Positions 19,397 to 27,307 of a DNA stretch of 64,000 bases are shown here, one piece after another (the first letter of the stretch is position 1; the number at the start of each line of letters is the position of its first letter). The translations under genes were made by a program, and so were the position numbers. Source of the DNA: Mycobacterium sp. ACS4054 (lineage in GTDB: Bacteria; Actinomycetota; Actinomycetes; Mycobacteriales; Mycobacteriaceae); contig NZ_LZHV01000061.1 in assembly GCF_001667275.1 (NCBI RefSeq), positions 62,001 to 126,000 on the forward strand. The letters are read 5' to 3'. Under the pieces are notes generated by a model. It made no database searches. It worked only from the letters and a program-made list of their open reading frames with translations, and was not told the DNA's origin.

Positions 19397-20956
19397 TTAC
19401 TGGTTCACCTTCGCCGCGATCTGCCCGGCGAGTTTGCCCGCCTGGCCCGTTTCGGCGTCGGGCCCGCACAGCAGCAGGTCGACGACCACACTGGACGCCG
19501 CGTGCAGCGCGTGGTGGCAGATCCGGGTTCCGTCCGCTTGGGTCCGCTGCTGGAAAATCTTCGGCGGCGCCCCGGTGACGTCGCCGAACGTCCACCCGCT
19601 GCTCTTGCCGTTGAAGCTCACCGTGACCGATTGCCCGGCGCACGCCCTCCACTTGTCCGCCGACAGCTGCACGAACGCGGCGGCCTTCTCCGGCGACGCG
19701 AACTCCACGACCGCTTCGTAGAGCCGGTGCGGCGGGTTTTCGCCGGCGGTGTGCACGGCCTGCCCGCTCACCGCGGTGTAACCGTCCGCGCCCTTGTAGG
19801 CCGCTTCCTCGATGGGTTCGAACGGGCCCTTGCAGTCGGGGTTGGACACCGTTGCCCTCAAGTTGCGCAGTTGCGCGGCTTTCTCGGAGACCACCAGGTT
19901 CGGGTCGCCCACCACGGCGCCGACATCGGCGGGGCCGAGGAGATACGAGTCGAGCTTGGAGCCGTCCCCGGGAGTCGGAACGTTCCCGACATTCGGGGCT
20001 GGGTTCGAGCCCGTCTGAACCTGATTCGGGCCGTTGCCCGCCCTGCTGGCGGGCTTGGTCTTGCCGCCCTGCATGGTGAGGACGACGACGACCGCGATTG
20101 CCGCGATCACCGCGACGGCAACGCCCCCGATGATGAGCAGCCGCTTGTTGGATCCGCCCGCCGCGGCACCACCGACCGCGGTGGGCGCGGCCTTGGCCGT
20201 CGGGCCGCCGGGCTCGGGGGTCGCGTCGGGCCGGGGTGCGACGGCGGTGGGTGCTTCCCCCTCCGCGTCACCGGCCGGTTTGCCCGCCGACGAACCGCCC
20301 TTGGCCTCGATCTCGGCCAGCACATTGTCGATTTCGGTCCGGGTGCGGTAGGTGACGTCGTGGCGCAGGCGCAGCATGCGCAGCAGCTGGGCGATGTCGC
20401 CCCGCGCGCTGGGGTCGTCGCCGTCCTCGTCGAATCCCTGGCGCAGTTCGATGAGGAGTTGGGTCTGCTGCTGCGGGCTGAGCTCCTTTTCGGCGAGGGT
20501 GTTGCCCAGCCGGGTGATGTAGCCGAACGGCACCGGCGGCTCTTCGGGCAGCGGGTCCGGCAACGGCACCGGCTTGCCCTGCAGGGCGTGCACGGCCGTC
20601 ACCAGCTGGATGCCGGCGTCGACCGTCGGTTCGCGGTAATCGATGATCTGCAGCGTGGCAAGGGGATTCACGCGCATGCTGTCGATGTCGCCGATCCGTA
20701 CGGGAAGGATCGGCCGGTTCAGCGCCCGCGCATAACGCAATTCGGCCTGACTCGGCTTGGACTGCAGCCAGTTGTTGGACAGCGCGACGATGAACACGTC
20801 ACACGAGCGGATCTGCTCGAGGAGCTTGTTCCACCACGAATCGCCACCGCCGAGCTCCTGGTCGAACCAAACCTGTTGCTGTGCGCGCCGAAGCGCGGAA
20901 GTCAGGGCGTCGACGGTCGCCCTGTCCTGGCTCGAATAGCTGATGAACAGCGGCAT
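19397..20956 (-). CDS. TIR domain–transmembrane–PknH-type sensor fusion protein
   Basis: The 519-aa protein begins with a TIR domain (about 1–90): FISYSSQD, the loop FDQELGGGDSWW, and Glu72 in KPSQAELRY at the position of the catalytic Glu of TIR NAD hydrolases. A helical region (about 140–220) and an Ala/Pro linker lead to one membrane helix at 273–295. The outside part (about 335–519) resembles the PknH extracellular sensor domain and keeps four cysteines (375, 439, 480, 497) that could form two disulfides. TIR faces the cytoplasm and the sensor faces out. It lies 143 bp downstream of the RyR-domain gene on the same strand. Inserted relative to M. tuberculosis between Rv0812 and Rv0813c. 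Signal, product and target are unknown. Confidence 0.85.
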   Translation of the reverse strand: MPLFISYSSQDRATVDALTSALRRAQQQVWFDQELGGGDSWWNKLLEQIRSCDVFIVALSNNWLQSKPSQAELRYARALNRPILPVRIGDIDSMRVNPLATLQIIDYREPTVDAGIQLVTAVHALQGKPVPLPDPLPEEPPVPFGYITRLGNTLAEKELSPQQQTQLLIELRQGFDEDGDDPSARGDIAQLLRMLRLRHDVTYRTRTEIDNVLAEIEAKGGSSAGKPAGDAEGEAPTAVAPRPDATPEPGGPTAKAAPTAVGGAAAGGSNKRLLIIGGVAVAVIAAIAVVVVLTMQGGKTKPASRAGNGPNQVQTGSNPAPNVGNVPTPGDGSKLDSYLLGPADVGAVVGDPNLVVSEKAAQLRNLRATVSNPDCKGPFEPIEEAAYKGADGYTAVSGQAVHTAGENPPHRLYEAVVEFASPEKAAAFVQLSADKWRACAGQSVTVSFNGKSSGWTFGDVTGAPPKIFQQRTQADGTRICHHALHAASSVVVDLLLCGPDAETGQAGKLAGQIAAKVNQ

Positions 20957-21099
20957 CGCGGTCTCCTACGGGGAGGCGTAGCAAACGAACGGGCGGAATC
21001 GGCGCACGCGGCTATTGGGCATGCGCCGATACCGTATCAGTGTCGGGCCCCCTCGGACGGCGCAAATCTACTGCTATTCGGGGCGGCGACGGCTAAAAG

Positions 21100-23475
21100 T
21101 CATTCACGGCCCCCGTCGACCGCGGAAGCTTCCTCGGGCGGGTGAAATTCGGCGTAGCGACGCGCGAATTCGGCACCGGGAACCGGCCACTGTTCACCCG
21201 TGGTTCCGCGCACCACCCAGTCACCTTCCGCCGCGGTCGTGGGCCCCTCCAGGGTGTTCACGGTCTCGCCCGCATGGGCGGGGCGGGCTTGGACCCGCCC
21301 TTTGCGCTGCCAGCGGCCGTCGCCGGCGGGCTCGTAGGTGTCCCGGAAGATGTCGTCGCGGACCGACCACACCTTGCCGTCTTCCTGGATCGCCCAGTCG
21401 CCGGCGTCGGCGCTCATGGTCTGCCCCGAATCCGACGTCCACGTCCATGGGGCGCTGCGCTGTTCGGCGGTCACCGTCCCCACCCGCGTGAACGACTGCC
21501 AGAGCGGGCGCGACCGGAAGCCCAGCTGGCGCAGGCTCCACAGCGTGCCCGCCAGGCTGCGCACCGCGGCGTTGAGCAGGCCAGGGTCGCTCTCGACCGC
21601 CGACCAGTCGACCAGCTTGTCGTGAATCTTGCGCGAATCGTCGCGCGGCGAACCGTATTTCCACCCGTTGCGGCGGTAGTAGCGGCACCAGTCCTCGTGC
21701 TCCGCCCTGGCCATGCTCAACGCCGCGTCCTGGTCGAAGCCCATCAGCGCGAGCTGCTCCAACGGCGGCAGCCCCACCATTTCGTTGCCCGACAGCTGCG
21801 CCGGCGGGCTGCCCCACGTGTTCCAGGTGTGCCCGGCGATCTGCTCCACCATCCACAGCGCGTTGCGCACCTGCCGCCGGTTGGACCCGCGGTAGAACTC
21901 GTTGAGTTCGGACCACGGCATCGCGGCCGGGGACCGCGGCGCGTCCGGGTCGATCGTCGAGACATATCGCTCGTGGATCAGCCTGGCCGCGCGCTCCCAG
22001 GCGTCCTGCACCTGGCCCTCTTGGGTGTCCAGCACCAGCGAGTAGGACTGCAACCGCCCGACAACCTGGATCGAGTCGTCACTGATGCTGGTGTTGAGGT
22101 CGGAGGCGTAGATGGGCATGTCGGGGAAGCGGGCCGCCAGCCTCGCCGCGGTGGTCGCCGCATGGGAGTCCACGAAGATCACCGCGCTGGCCGCCGGGTC
22201 GGCGTCGCCGATCAGCTTCAGCATGGTCGGAACCGTCGGCGCCTCCGCCGTCGCATCGATCGCCGGCCCCTCCGAGGCGAATCCCGCCTGCCGCCGGTAG
22301 AACTCGTGATCGGCCAGGTATTCCGCGGCATCCCTTTCGACCAGCGTGAGGGCGGGCAACGGGACCGCGCCGGAAGGCGTGTAGAACTCGCGTTCCAGGG
22401 CGCGCTGCGTCAGGTCGGCGCACAGGGCCAGGGTCAATTGTGAAGTGCCACAGACGAATACGCGCTTGGTTCGGCCCGTCGCGATGATGCTGTCGAGCAG
22501 CCTGTCCGCGGTCACCTCGTACTTGCCGACCACGTCGGCCGCCCACCGGGTGTCCGATCCGCCGAACTGCTGGGCGCGCCAGGCCTGGGCCAGCCACGGG
22601 TCGTCCATCCGCACGATGAGCGGCAACCGCCGCTTGCGAGCGACCTCGTCGAGCCGGCGGCTGATCAGGTCCAGCCACAACAGGTTGATCGCCGGGTCGG
22701 GCGCCATCAGGTAAAGCCGGGACAGGTGGCGCCACAACCGCAGCGAGACCAGGGTGGACGGGTTGTTGAAGTCGACCAGGACCACCCGGGCGCCCTGCCT
22801 GCGGGCCCGCTGCACCCGGTCGTCGCTGGCGCCCGTGATGACGACCAGCGTGCTGCGCCGGTCCAGTGTCCGCGCGACGGCGCTGATCATCGATTGGCTG
22901 TCGGCGTCGACCCCGACGATGGCCGTGACGGAGTCGGCCAGGTTGGCCCGCAGCCGGTCCACCTGGGACCGGAAGACGCCGACCACGACGCCGCCCAACC
23001 CGGTGAAGATCGCCGACAGGGCGGCGATACGGGCCAGCTCCAGGCCGACCGGCGTGGGGTTCGGGCAGGTCCGCCCGCTCACCGAGAAGTCGCCGGTGCC
23101 GCCCTTGACCAGGCTGGCCGTGGCCATCAGCGGAGTGAACAGGGCCGGATGGTTCGCATCGTGACACCCCCAGTACGAGGTGAGGCCCAGCAGCGCCGTC
23201 AGCGGGACGAGGGCGGCGATCAGGGTGAACGACACGCCCACCACCCGATGGCTGCTGCCCGAGCGGACGGTCAGAACCGACGCCCAGATCAGCACGGTCA
23301 CGACGATCGCGAGGGTGGGCATCGACCCGGGCCGCCCGAACCACGAGAGGCCCGGCGGCAGCCTGTCGATCAGGGAGGGCTGCAGGTCCAGCACAGCGAG
23401 ATAGCCGATGAGCAGCAGGCCGACCGCGGTGACGCCCCAGCGCAAAATGGGCGAGGGTGCCCTCCTGGGACGCAT
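21100..23475 (-). CDS. Channel-like membrane protein with TrkA-N-like and RyR domains
   Basis: The 791-aa protein has four predicted helices (about 10–28, 53–70, 78–101, 146–167). Between the third and fourth is a loop with two cysteines and a P-loop-like stretch, LMATASLVKGGTGDF (116–130). Residues 183–330 and 335–480 look like TrkA-N/RCK nucleotide-binding domains (TAIVGVDADSQ, KRVFVCGTSQL). Residues about 585–655 match the ryanodine-receptor (RyR) repeat: AEHEDWCRYYRRNGWKYG, then RDDSRKIHDKLVDW. Two PGDYG-like repeats end the protein (GDWAIQEDG, GDWVVRGTTG). GGGAGA precedes the ATG. It should be a cytoplasm-facing, ligand-gated membrane protein. Ion conduction is inferred; no canonical GYG filter is seen. 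Confidence 0.8.
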   Translation of the reverse strand: MRPRRAPSPILRWGVTAVGLLLIGYLAVLDLQPSLIDRLPPGLSWFGRPGSMPTLAIVVTVLIWASVLTVRSGSSHRVVGVSFTLIAALVPLTALLGLTSYWGCHDANHPALFTPLMATASLVKGGTGDFSVSGRTCPNPTPVGLELARIAALSAIFTGLGGVVVGVFRSQVDRLRANLADSVTAIVGVDADSQSMISAVARTLDRRSTLVVITGASDDRVQRARRQGARVVLVDFNNPSTLVSLRLWRHLSRLYLMAPDPAINLLWLDLISRRLDEVARKRRLPLIVRMDDPWLAQAWRAQQFGGSDTRWAADVVGKYEVTADRLLDSIIATGRTKRVFVCGTSQLTLALCADLTQRALEREFYTPSGAVPLPALTLVERDAAEYLADHEFYRRQAGFASEGPAIDATAEAPTVPTMLKLIGDADPAASAVIFVDSHAATTAARLAARFPDMPIYASDLNTSISDDSIQVVGRLQSYSLVLDTQEGQVQDAWERAARLIHERYVSTIDPDAPRSPAAMPWSELNEFYRGSNRRQVRNALWMVEQIAGHTWNTWGSPPAQLSGNEMVGLPPLEQLALMGFDQDAALSMARAEHEDWCRYYRRNGWKYGSPRDDSRKIHDKLVDWSAVESDPGLLNAAVRSLAGTLWSLRQLGFRSRPLWQSFTRVGTVTAEQRSAPWTWTSDSGQTMSADAGDWAIQEDGKVWSVRDDIFRDTYEPAGDGRWQRKGRVQARPAHAGETVNTLEGPTTAAEGDWVVRGTTGEQWPVPGAEFARRYAEFHPPEEASAVDGGRE

Positions 23476-23598
23476 CCGCCGATCTCCCTTCGCGGGGCTG
23501 CCCGGACGTCGAACAGTACACGCAAAAGATCGACCGAAGGCAACGATTTCGGGCCGGTGCGCGGCGCCCGGTTGCCCCGGCGGGCAACGGCTGGTCGG

Positions 23599-24261
23599 CT
23601 ATCCGGCGTACCGGGAGAGCCGCGCCGAAAGATGGGGTACCAGGCCGCCGTCGGCGTCCACCCGCTCCTCGACGTAGGCCAGGTCGCCGCCCTCGACGAT
23701 GCCGTAGAGCCGCTTGGCACCGCCGACGAGCACGCCCGATCGGCTGCGGGCCAGCGCATCGGTCACCAGTTCCCACGACGACTGGGTGCGCGGCCGCCCG
23801 TAGAACAGCTCGACGTAGCCGGCCGAATGCGCCAACAGCAACTCGATCGCCTGAGATTCGCTGGGGTCGTCGGGGTCGCTGACAAAGCGCCAGAAGCCCG
23901 TCTCGCGCAAGCCGTGTTCCTGGTAGTCGCCCGTTTCGCTGAGCCGCCAGGAGCGGGCTTCCCAGTTGAGGTAGTCGCCGCCGTCGTGCGAGACCACGAT
24001 CTGCTGACCGAACCGGTAGTCCCCGTCGTGTCCGCGGCCCTCGCCCTCCCCGCGCCACACACCGACCAGCGGCAGCAGGGCTAGCAAGGCGTCGTTCAGA
24101 TTGGCGCCTTCGCGCAGGTTGGCGGTGTCGGCGGGAACGGGCAGATCGTCGAAGGCGGGGATGTTGCGGCCGGCGGTCAGCTTGGCGCGCTCAGCGGCGG
24201 CGGCCACAGCACGATCGCCGGAACCCGCGGAACTCAGTGGCTCGTCGCCGGGGGTGGTCAC
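23599..24261 (-). CDS. Nitrobindin/THAP4-like heme-binding beta-barrel protein
   Basis: The 220-aa protein matches Rv0813c, a mycobacterial nitrobindin. The barrel begins LLPLVGVWRGEGEGRG and ends SARLSRYAG. WEARSWRLSETGDYQEHGLRETGFWR is characteristic, and the conserved C-terminal His-containing strand (LVPHLSARL) supplies the heme ligand in relatives. Such proteins bind ferric heme and scavenge NO or peroxynitrite. The GTG start at 24261 overlaps the stop of the tiny membrane gene upstream (GTGA), so they are coupled. Confidence 0.88.
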   Translation of the reverse strand: MTTPGDEPLSSAGSGDRAVAAAAERAKLTAGRNIPAFDDLPVPADTANLREGANLNDALLALLPLVGVWRGEGEGRGHDGDYRFGQQIVVSHDGGDYLNWEARSWRLSETGDYQEHGLRETGFWRFVSDPDDPSESQAIELLLAHSAGYVELFYGRPRTQSSWELVTDALARSRSGVLVGGAKRLYGIVEGGDLAYVEERVDADGGLVPHLSARLSRYAG

Positions 24262-24356
24262 GATTCGTCGGTGATCAGCCGGTACAGCACGTACAGCGCG
24301 AACCATGAGATCACCACGACCGCCACGACCAGCATGATCTCGAAGAAAAGCACCAC
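24258..24356 (-). CDS. Single-helix micro-membrane protein, 32 aa
   Basis: A 32-codon frame starts at GTG (24356), with an alternative GTG at 24353. It encodes VVLFFEIMLVVAVVVISW followed by FALYVLYRLITDES. Nearly the whole protein is one membrane helix ending in a short charged tail. The stop codon overlaps the start of the nitrobindin-like gene (GTGA), which supports real translation in an operon with sseC2. Function is unknown. Confidence 0.65.
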   Translation of the reverse strand: MVLFFEIMLVVAVVVISWFALYVLYRLITDES

Positions 24357-24406
24357 GGGGACAAGTCTATTCGCCCCGGGAGATCCCGGTCAGGGTAGCC
24401 GGGGTC

Positions 24407-24709
24407 TCAGGCGATCTTGACGTCGACCTCGTGGATGCCGGCACCCGACGGGCTGACCACGGCGTTGCCGTTGCCGGCCGCCGACAGCGCGCGCAGCGTC
24501 CAGGATCCCGGCGCGGCGAAGAACCGGAAGTCACCCGTGGCGGACGCGACGACCTCGGCCGTGAACTCGTCCGACGAGTCGAGCAAGCGGACGAACGCGC
24601 CGCCCACCGCCTGGCCGTCGCTGTCCACGACGCGGCCGGTGATCACGGTTTCCTTTTCCAAGTCGACGCTGGCGGGCAGCGTCACTCCTTGTTTCGGGGC
24701 AGAGCACAT
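24407..24709 (-). CDS. sseC2: DUF1416 protein SseC
   Basis: The 100-aa protein starts MCSAPKQGVTLPASVDLEKE and has a carboxypeptidase-regulatory-like beta-sandwich pattern (ITGRVVDSDGQAVGGAFVRL). It is always found directly after rhodanese cysA in mycobacteria; a role in sulfur transfer is assumed but not proven. The ATG lies one base after the cysA2 stop, and an upstream in-frame start at 24736 inside cysA2 is rejected. Confidence 0.92.
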   Translation of the reverse strand: MCSAPKQGVTLPASVDLEKETVITGRVVDSDGQAVGGAFVRLLDSSDEFTAEVVASATGDFRFFAAPGSWTLRALSAAGNGNAVVSPSGAGIHEVDVKIA

Positions 24710-24710
24710 A

Positions 24711-25544
24711 TCAGCTTCCCAACTCGATCGGGGCACCCACCAGGGAGCCGTATTCCGTCCAACTTCCGTCGTAGTTCTTGACGTTTTTGTGGCCGAGTAA
24801 TTCCCGGAGCACGAACCAGGTGTGCGACGACCGCTCGCCGATCCGGCAATACGCGATCGTTTCCTTGGTTCCGTCCAGCCCGGCGTCGGCGTAGAGCTTG
24901 GCCAACTCCTCGTCGGACTTGAAGGTGCCGTCCTCGTTGGCGGCCTTGCTCCACGGCACGTTGATCGCCCCGGGAATGTGGCCGGGCCGCTGGCTCTGCT
25001 CCTGCGGGAGGTGCGCCGGCGCCAGGATCTTGCCCGAGAACTCGTCCGGCGAACGCACGTCGACCAGGTTCTTTTCGTTGATCGCCGCGATCACTTCGTC
25101 GCGGAACGCCCGGATGCTGTTGTCCGGGGCCGCGGCGGTGTACGAGGTGGCCGGCCTGCTCACGGCGTCGCGGGACAGCGCGCGTCCGTCGAGTTCCCAC
25201 TTCTTGCGTCCGCCGTCGAGCAGCTTGACGTCGACGTGGCCGTACAGCTTGAAATACCAGTAGGCGTAGGCGGCGAACCAGTTGTTGTTGCCGCCGTAGA
25301 GGATCACGGTGTCGTCGTTGGCGACGCCGCGTTCGCTGAGCAGCTTCGAGAATTGCTGCGCGTCGACGAAGTCACGCTTGACCGGGTCCTGCAGATCGGA
25401 GCGCCAGTCCAGCCTGATCGCGCCGGGGATGTGGCCGGTGTCGTATGCGCTGGTGTCCTCGTCGACCTCGACGAAGACGACACCGGCGGCGTCGAGATTG
25501 CTCTCGGCCCAGTCCGCGGAGACCAGGACGTCGGAGCGTGCCAT
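24711..25544 (-). CDS. cysA2: Thiosulfate sulfurtransferase (tandem rhodanese)
   Basis: The 277-aa enzyme has two rhodanese domains. The C-terminal one is active, with the persulfide-forming Cys in CRIGERSSHTW; the N-terminal one is structural and holds GHIPGAIRLDW. It moves sulfane sulfur from thiosulfate to acceptors such as cyanide or thiols. It is nearly identical in layout to M. tuberculosis CysA2/CysA3. It lies in an operon with DUF4395 upstream and sseC2 downstream, behind a Cys-rich leader peptide. Confidence 0.95.
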   Translation of the reverse strand: MARSDVLVSADWAESNLDAAGVVFVEVDEDTSAYDTGHIPGAIRLDWRSDLQDPVKRDFVDAQQFSKLLSERGVANDDTVILYGGNNNWFAAYAYWYFKLYGHVDVKLLDGGRKKWELDGRALSRDAVSRPATSYTAAAPDNSIRAFRDEVIAAINEKNLVDVRSPDEFSGKILAPAHLPQEQSQRPGHIPGAINVPWSKAANEDGTFKSDEELAKLYADAGLDGTKETIAYCRIGERSSHTWFVLRELLGHKNVKNYDGSWTEYGSLVGAPIELGS

Positions 25545-25580
25545 GCGGGGGATCCTTTCGATCGCTTTGAAATGAACAGT

Positions 25581-26048
25581 TCAGGCGGTGCGCGCGGCGC
25601 CTCGCAAACGCGCGACCAGGGGGTAGAGCTGGCAGCCGAGGCAGATGCCGAAGGCGGCATTGAGGAATGCCGCGATGAGCGCGGCGGCGGTGGCGATCAC
25701 GCCGACCAGGAAAGCCCCCGCGGCGAAAGCGGCGACGCCCGTGACGGCGAAGAGCAGGCCGACGAGCTGCGCGAACTTCAGCGGGGCGACCGGTTCGCGC
25801 TCCCGGACGGGCCCGATGCGGGGCGCGACGAAGCCCGCGAAGACGCGCCCGTACGGGTGCTTGCGGGGGCCACCGACGGCCCCGACGGCGAAGATGACGG
25901 CCTGCACCCCCAGAATGACCGCCGCCGCCAGCGGGCTGACGGCGGATACGGCGAGGGTGATCACCAAGACCACGGTGGTGACCCAGGCGGCGAACCTTGG
26001 GCCGCGCACGTCGACGACGTCTTGCTGGGTGGCGGTGTTGCTCGGCAC
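25581..26048 (-). CDS. DUF4395 family membrane protein
   Basis: The 155-aa protein has about four membrane helices and ends with the DUF4395 signature FLNAAFGICLGCQLYPLVARL, which contains a CLGC pair that could be redox-active. The family commonly accompanies sulfurtransferases and thioredoxin-like genes, so a role in moving sulfur or electrons at the membrane is plausible. It is the first full-length gene after the Cys leader peptide. M. tuberculosis has the thioredoxin ThiX upstream of cysA2; none is seen here. Confidence 0.85.
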   Translation of the reverse strand: MPSNTATQQDVVDVRGPRFAAWVTTVVLVITLAVSAVSPLAAAVILGVQAVIFAVGAVGGPRKHPYGRVFAGFVAPRIGPVREREPVAPLKFAQLVGLLFAVTGVAAFAAGAFLVGVIATAAALIAAFLNAAFGICLGCQLYPLVARLRGAARTA

Positions 26049-26156
26049 GGTACTACTCCTGGATACGCCTGTTGCTTATGGGAACGAACGACGGGAGAGG
26101 GGCCTCGGTGACGTTCCGGGGCTGCCCTGAGTGCTTACGCGAAAGCGCGCGGCGAC

Positions 26157-26225
26157 TCAGCAGCTACAGCGACAGCAACAGCCCGCGGTGCGGCACAGAT
26201 CGACTGCGCGGCGTTGGGTGAGCAT
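26157..26225 (-). CDS. Cys-rich leader peptide (cysteine attenuator)
   Basis: A 22-aa frame from the ATG at 26225 reads MLTQRRAVDLCRTAGCCCRC and ends with Ser-Cys and a stop. Seven of the last dozen residues region are rich in Cys, with a CCC run. This is the Ms5788A-type polycysteine leader found upstream of cysA/sseC operons in mycobacteria. Translation of the Cys run reports cysteinyl-tRNA supply and controls expression of downstream sulfur genes. In known cases it is leaderless. It lies 108 bp before DUF4395. Confidence 0.88.
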   Translation of the reverse strand: MLTQRRAVDLCRTAGCCCRCSC

Positions 26226-26315
26226 GGGCTCAATGCGGGCTTGCACGTCGGCAAGCTTACCGAATGACCGACGGCGATCAAATCCGCGGCGGCGGCCGCA
26301 GACGCAGGTACGGGG

Positions 26316-27128
26316 TCACGACTGCTTGAAGCCGTCCAGATTGACGGTCACCCCGGAGCTGATGCCCTCGATGATGACGTCGGAGCCACGCGCCCCCTCG
26401 GTCTTCGGCGCCACCCCGAACGGAAGCCGCTGGTTGGGCACCCGGGTGCTGAAGGCCCGTAGCACCGCATCCCGCTTCTCGTCCGGAACGGCTTGGTCCG
26501 CTGTATCGGCCCCGGTCAGGACGCCGGTCGGCGTGATCACCAGCGTCGTCGGATCGTCGGGGGCGATGGAGAGGTCCACCGAGACGCTCACCCGGTGCTC
26601 GAAGCCGACCGAGTGCGGCGTGCCGCTGAACACCAGGCCGTGGCTGTCGGAGATGCCCGACGCGGTGACCCCGCCGGTTGCGGTGTTGGTTTCCTTTGGC
26701 GGCGCTTCGACCATCAGGTCGCTGATGCCCATGTACCGGCCCAGGTGTGTCGAGTCGATGATGATGCGGCTCTCGAGTTTGCCGACGGGCAGCCTCGCTT
26801 CGGGCCCGATCAGCCAGGAGGTGTGGGTCAGGTCGACCGAGTACATCGTGGCCTCGAGGGTGGCCTTACCGACCGTGGCGTGGTCGACGGCGTTGGCCTT
26901 GATCTCCAGCTGGTTGTAGTGGTGGCGCATCGCCTGCGGGATGAAGGGGAACGCCACGATGGCCACGAACGGGTCGGACCTCAGGCCGGCCGCTTTGCGC
27001 ACGCTGCACGACAGCCGGTATTCGGCGTAGATGCTGCTCCCGTAGTCGACGCCGAAGGCGCCGAGGACGACCACGGCCACGGCGATCGCCACCGCCGCCA
27101 GCCCGATCAGGACCTTGCGCACCCGCAT
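26316..27128 (-). CDS. lmeA: LmeA family phospholipid-binding protein
   Basis: The 270-aa protein has an N-terminal signal anchor (about residues 7–30) followed by a DUF2993 domain. M. tuberculosis Rv0817c (LmeA) is the counterpart. LmeA is a periplasmic phospholipid-binding protein needed for maturation of mannan in lipomannan. The start is the ATG of MRVRKVLIGLAAVA at 27128. It is divergent from glnR across a 179-bp gap in which no distinct operator was recognised. Confidence 0.85.
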   Translation of the reverse strand: MRVRKVLIGLAAVAIAVAVVVLGAFGVDYGSSIYAEYRLSCSVRKAAGLRSDPFVAIVAFPFIPQAMRHHYNQLEIKANAVDHATVGKATLEATMYSVDLTHTSWLIGPEARLPVGKLESRIIIDSTHLGRYMGISDLMVEAPPKETNTATGGVTASGISDSHGLVFSGTPHSVGFEHRVSVSVDLSIAPDDPTTLVITPTGVLTGADTADQAVPDEKRDAVLRAFSTRVPNQRLPFGVAPKTEGARGSDVIIEGISSGVTVNLDGFKQS

Positions 27129-27307
27129 ATTGTGGCGTAACCCTGTTCCCGGGACGATGACGGGCCGCCCGGGTGGCGGGGCTCACACTGCGGTCGTCGC
27201 CACGCAGAAATGGCAGGTGGCAAGTTATCGTTAGGTGACCTGGCAACTAACGCGTCGTTGCGTTCCGAATTGTGGAAGATGCCGTTCCCCCGAGTTGGAG
27301 GGGCTAG

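Noticed and set aside
19250..21145. 631-codon plus-strand frame over the TIR gene
   Set aside because: It is the complement of the TIR gene. Only its first 40 codons lie in the intergenic element, and they look like unconstrained sequence.
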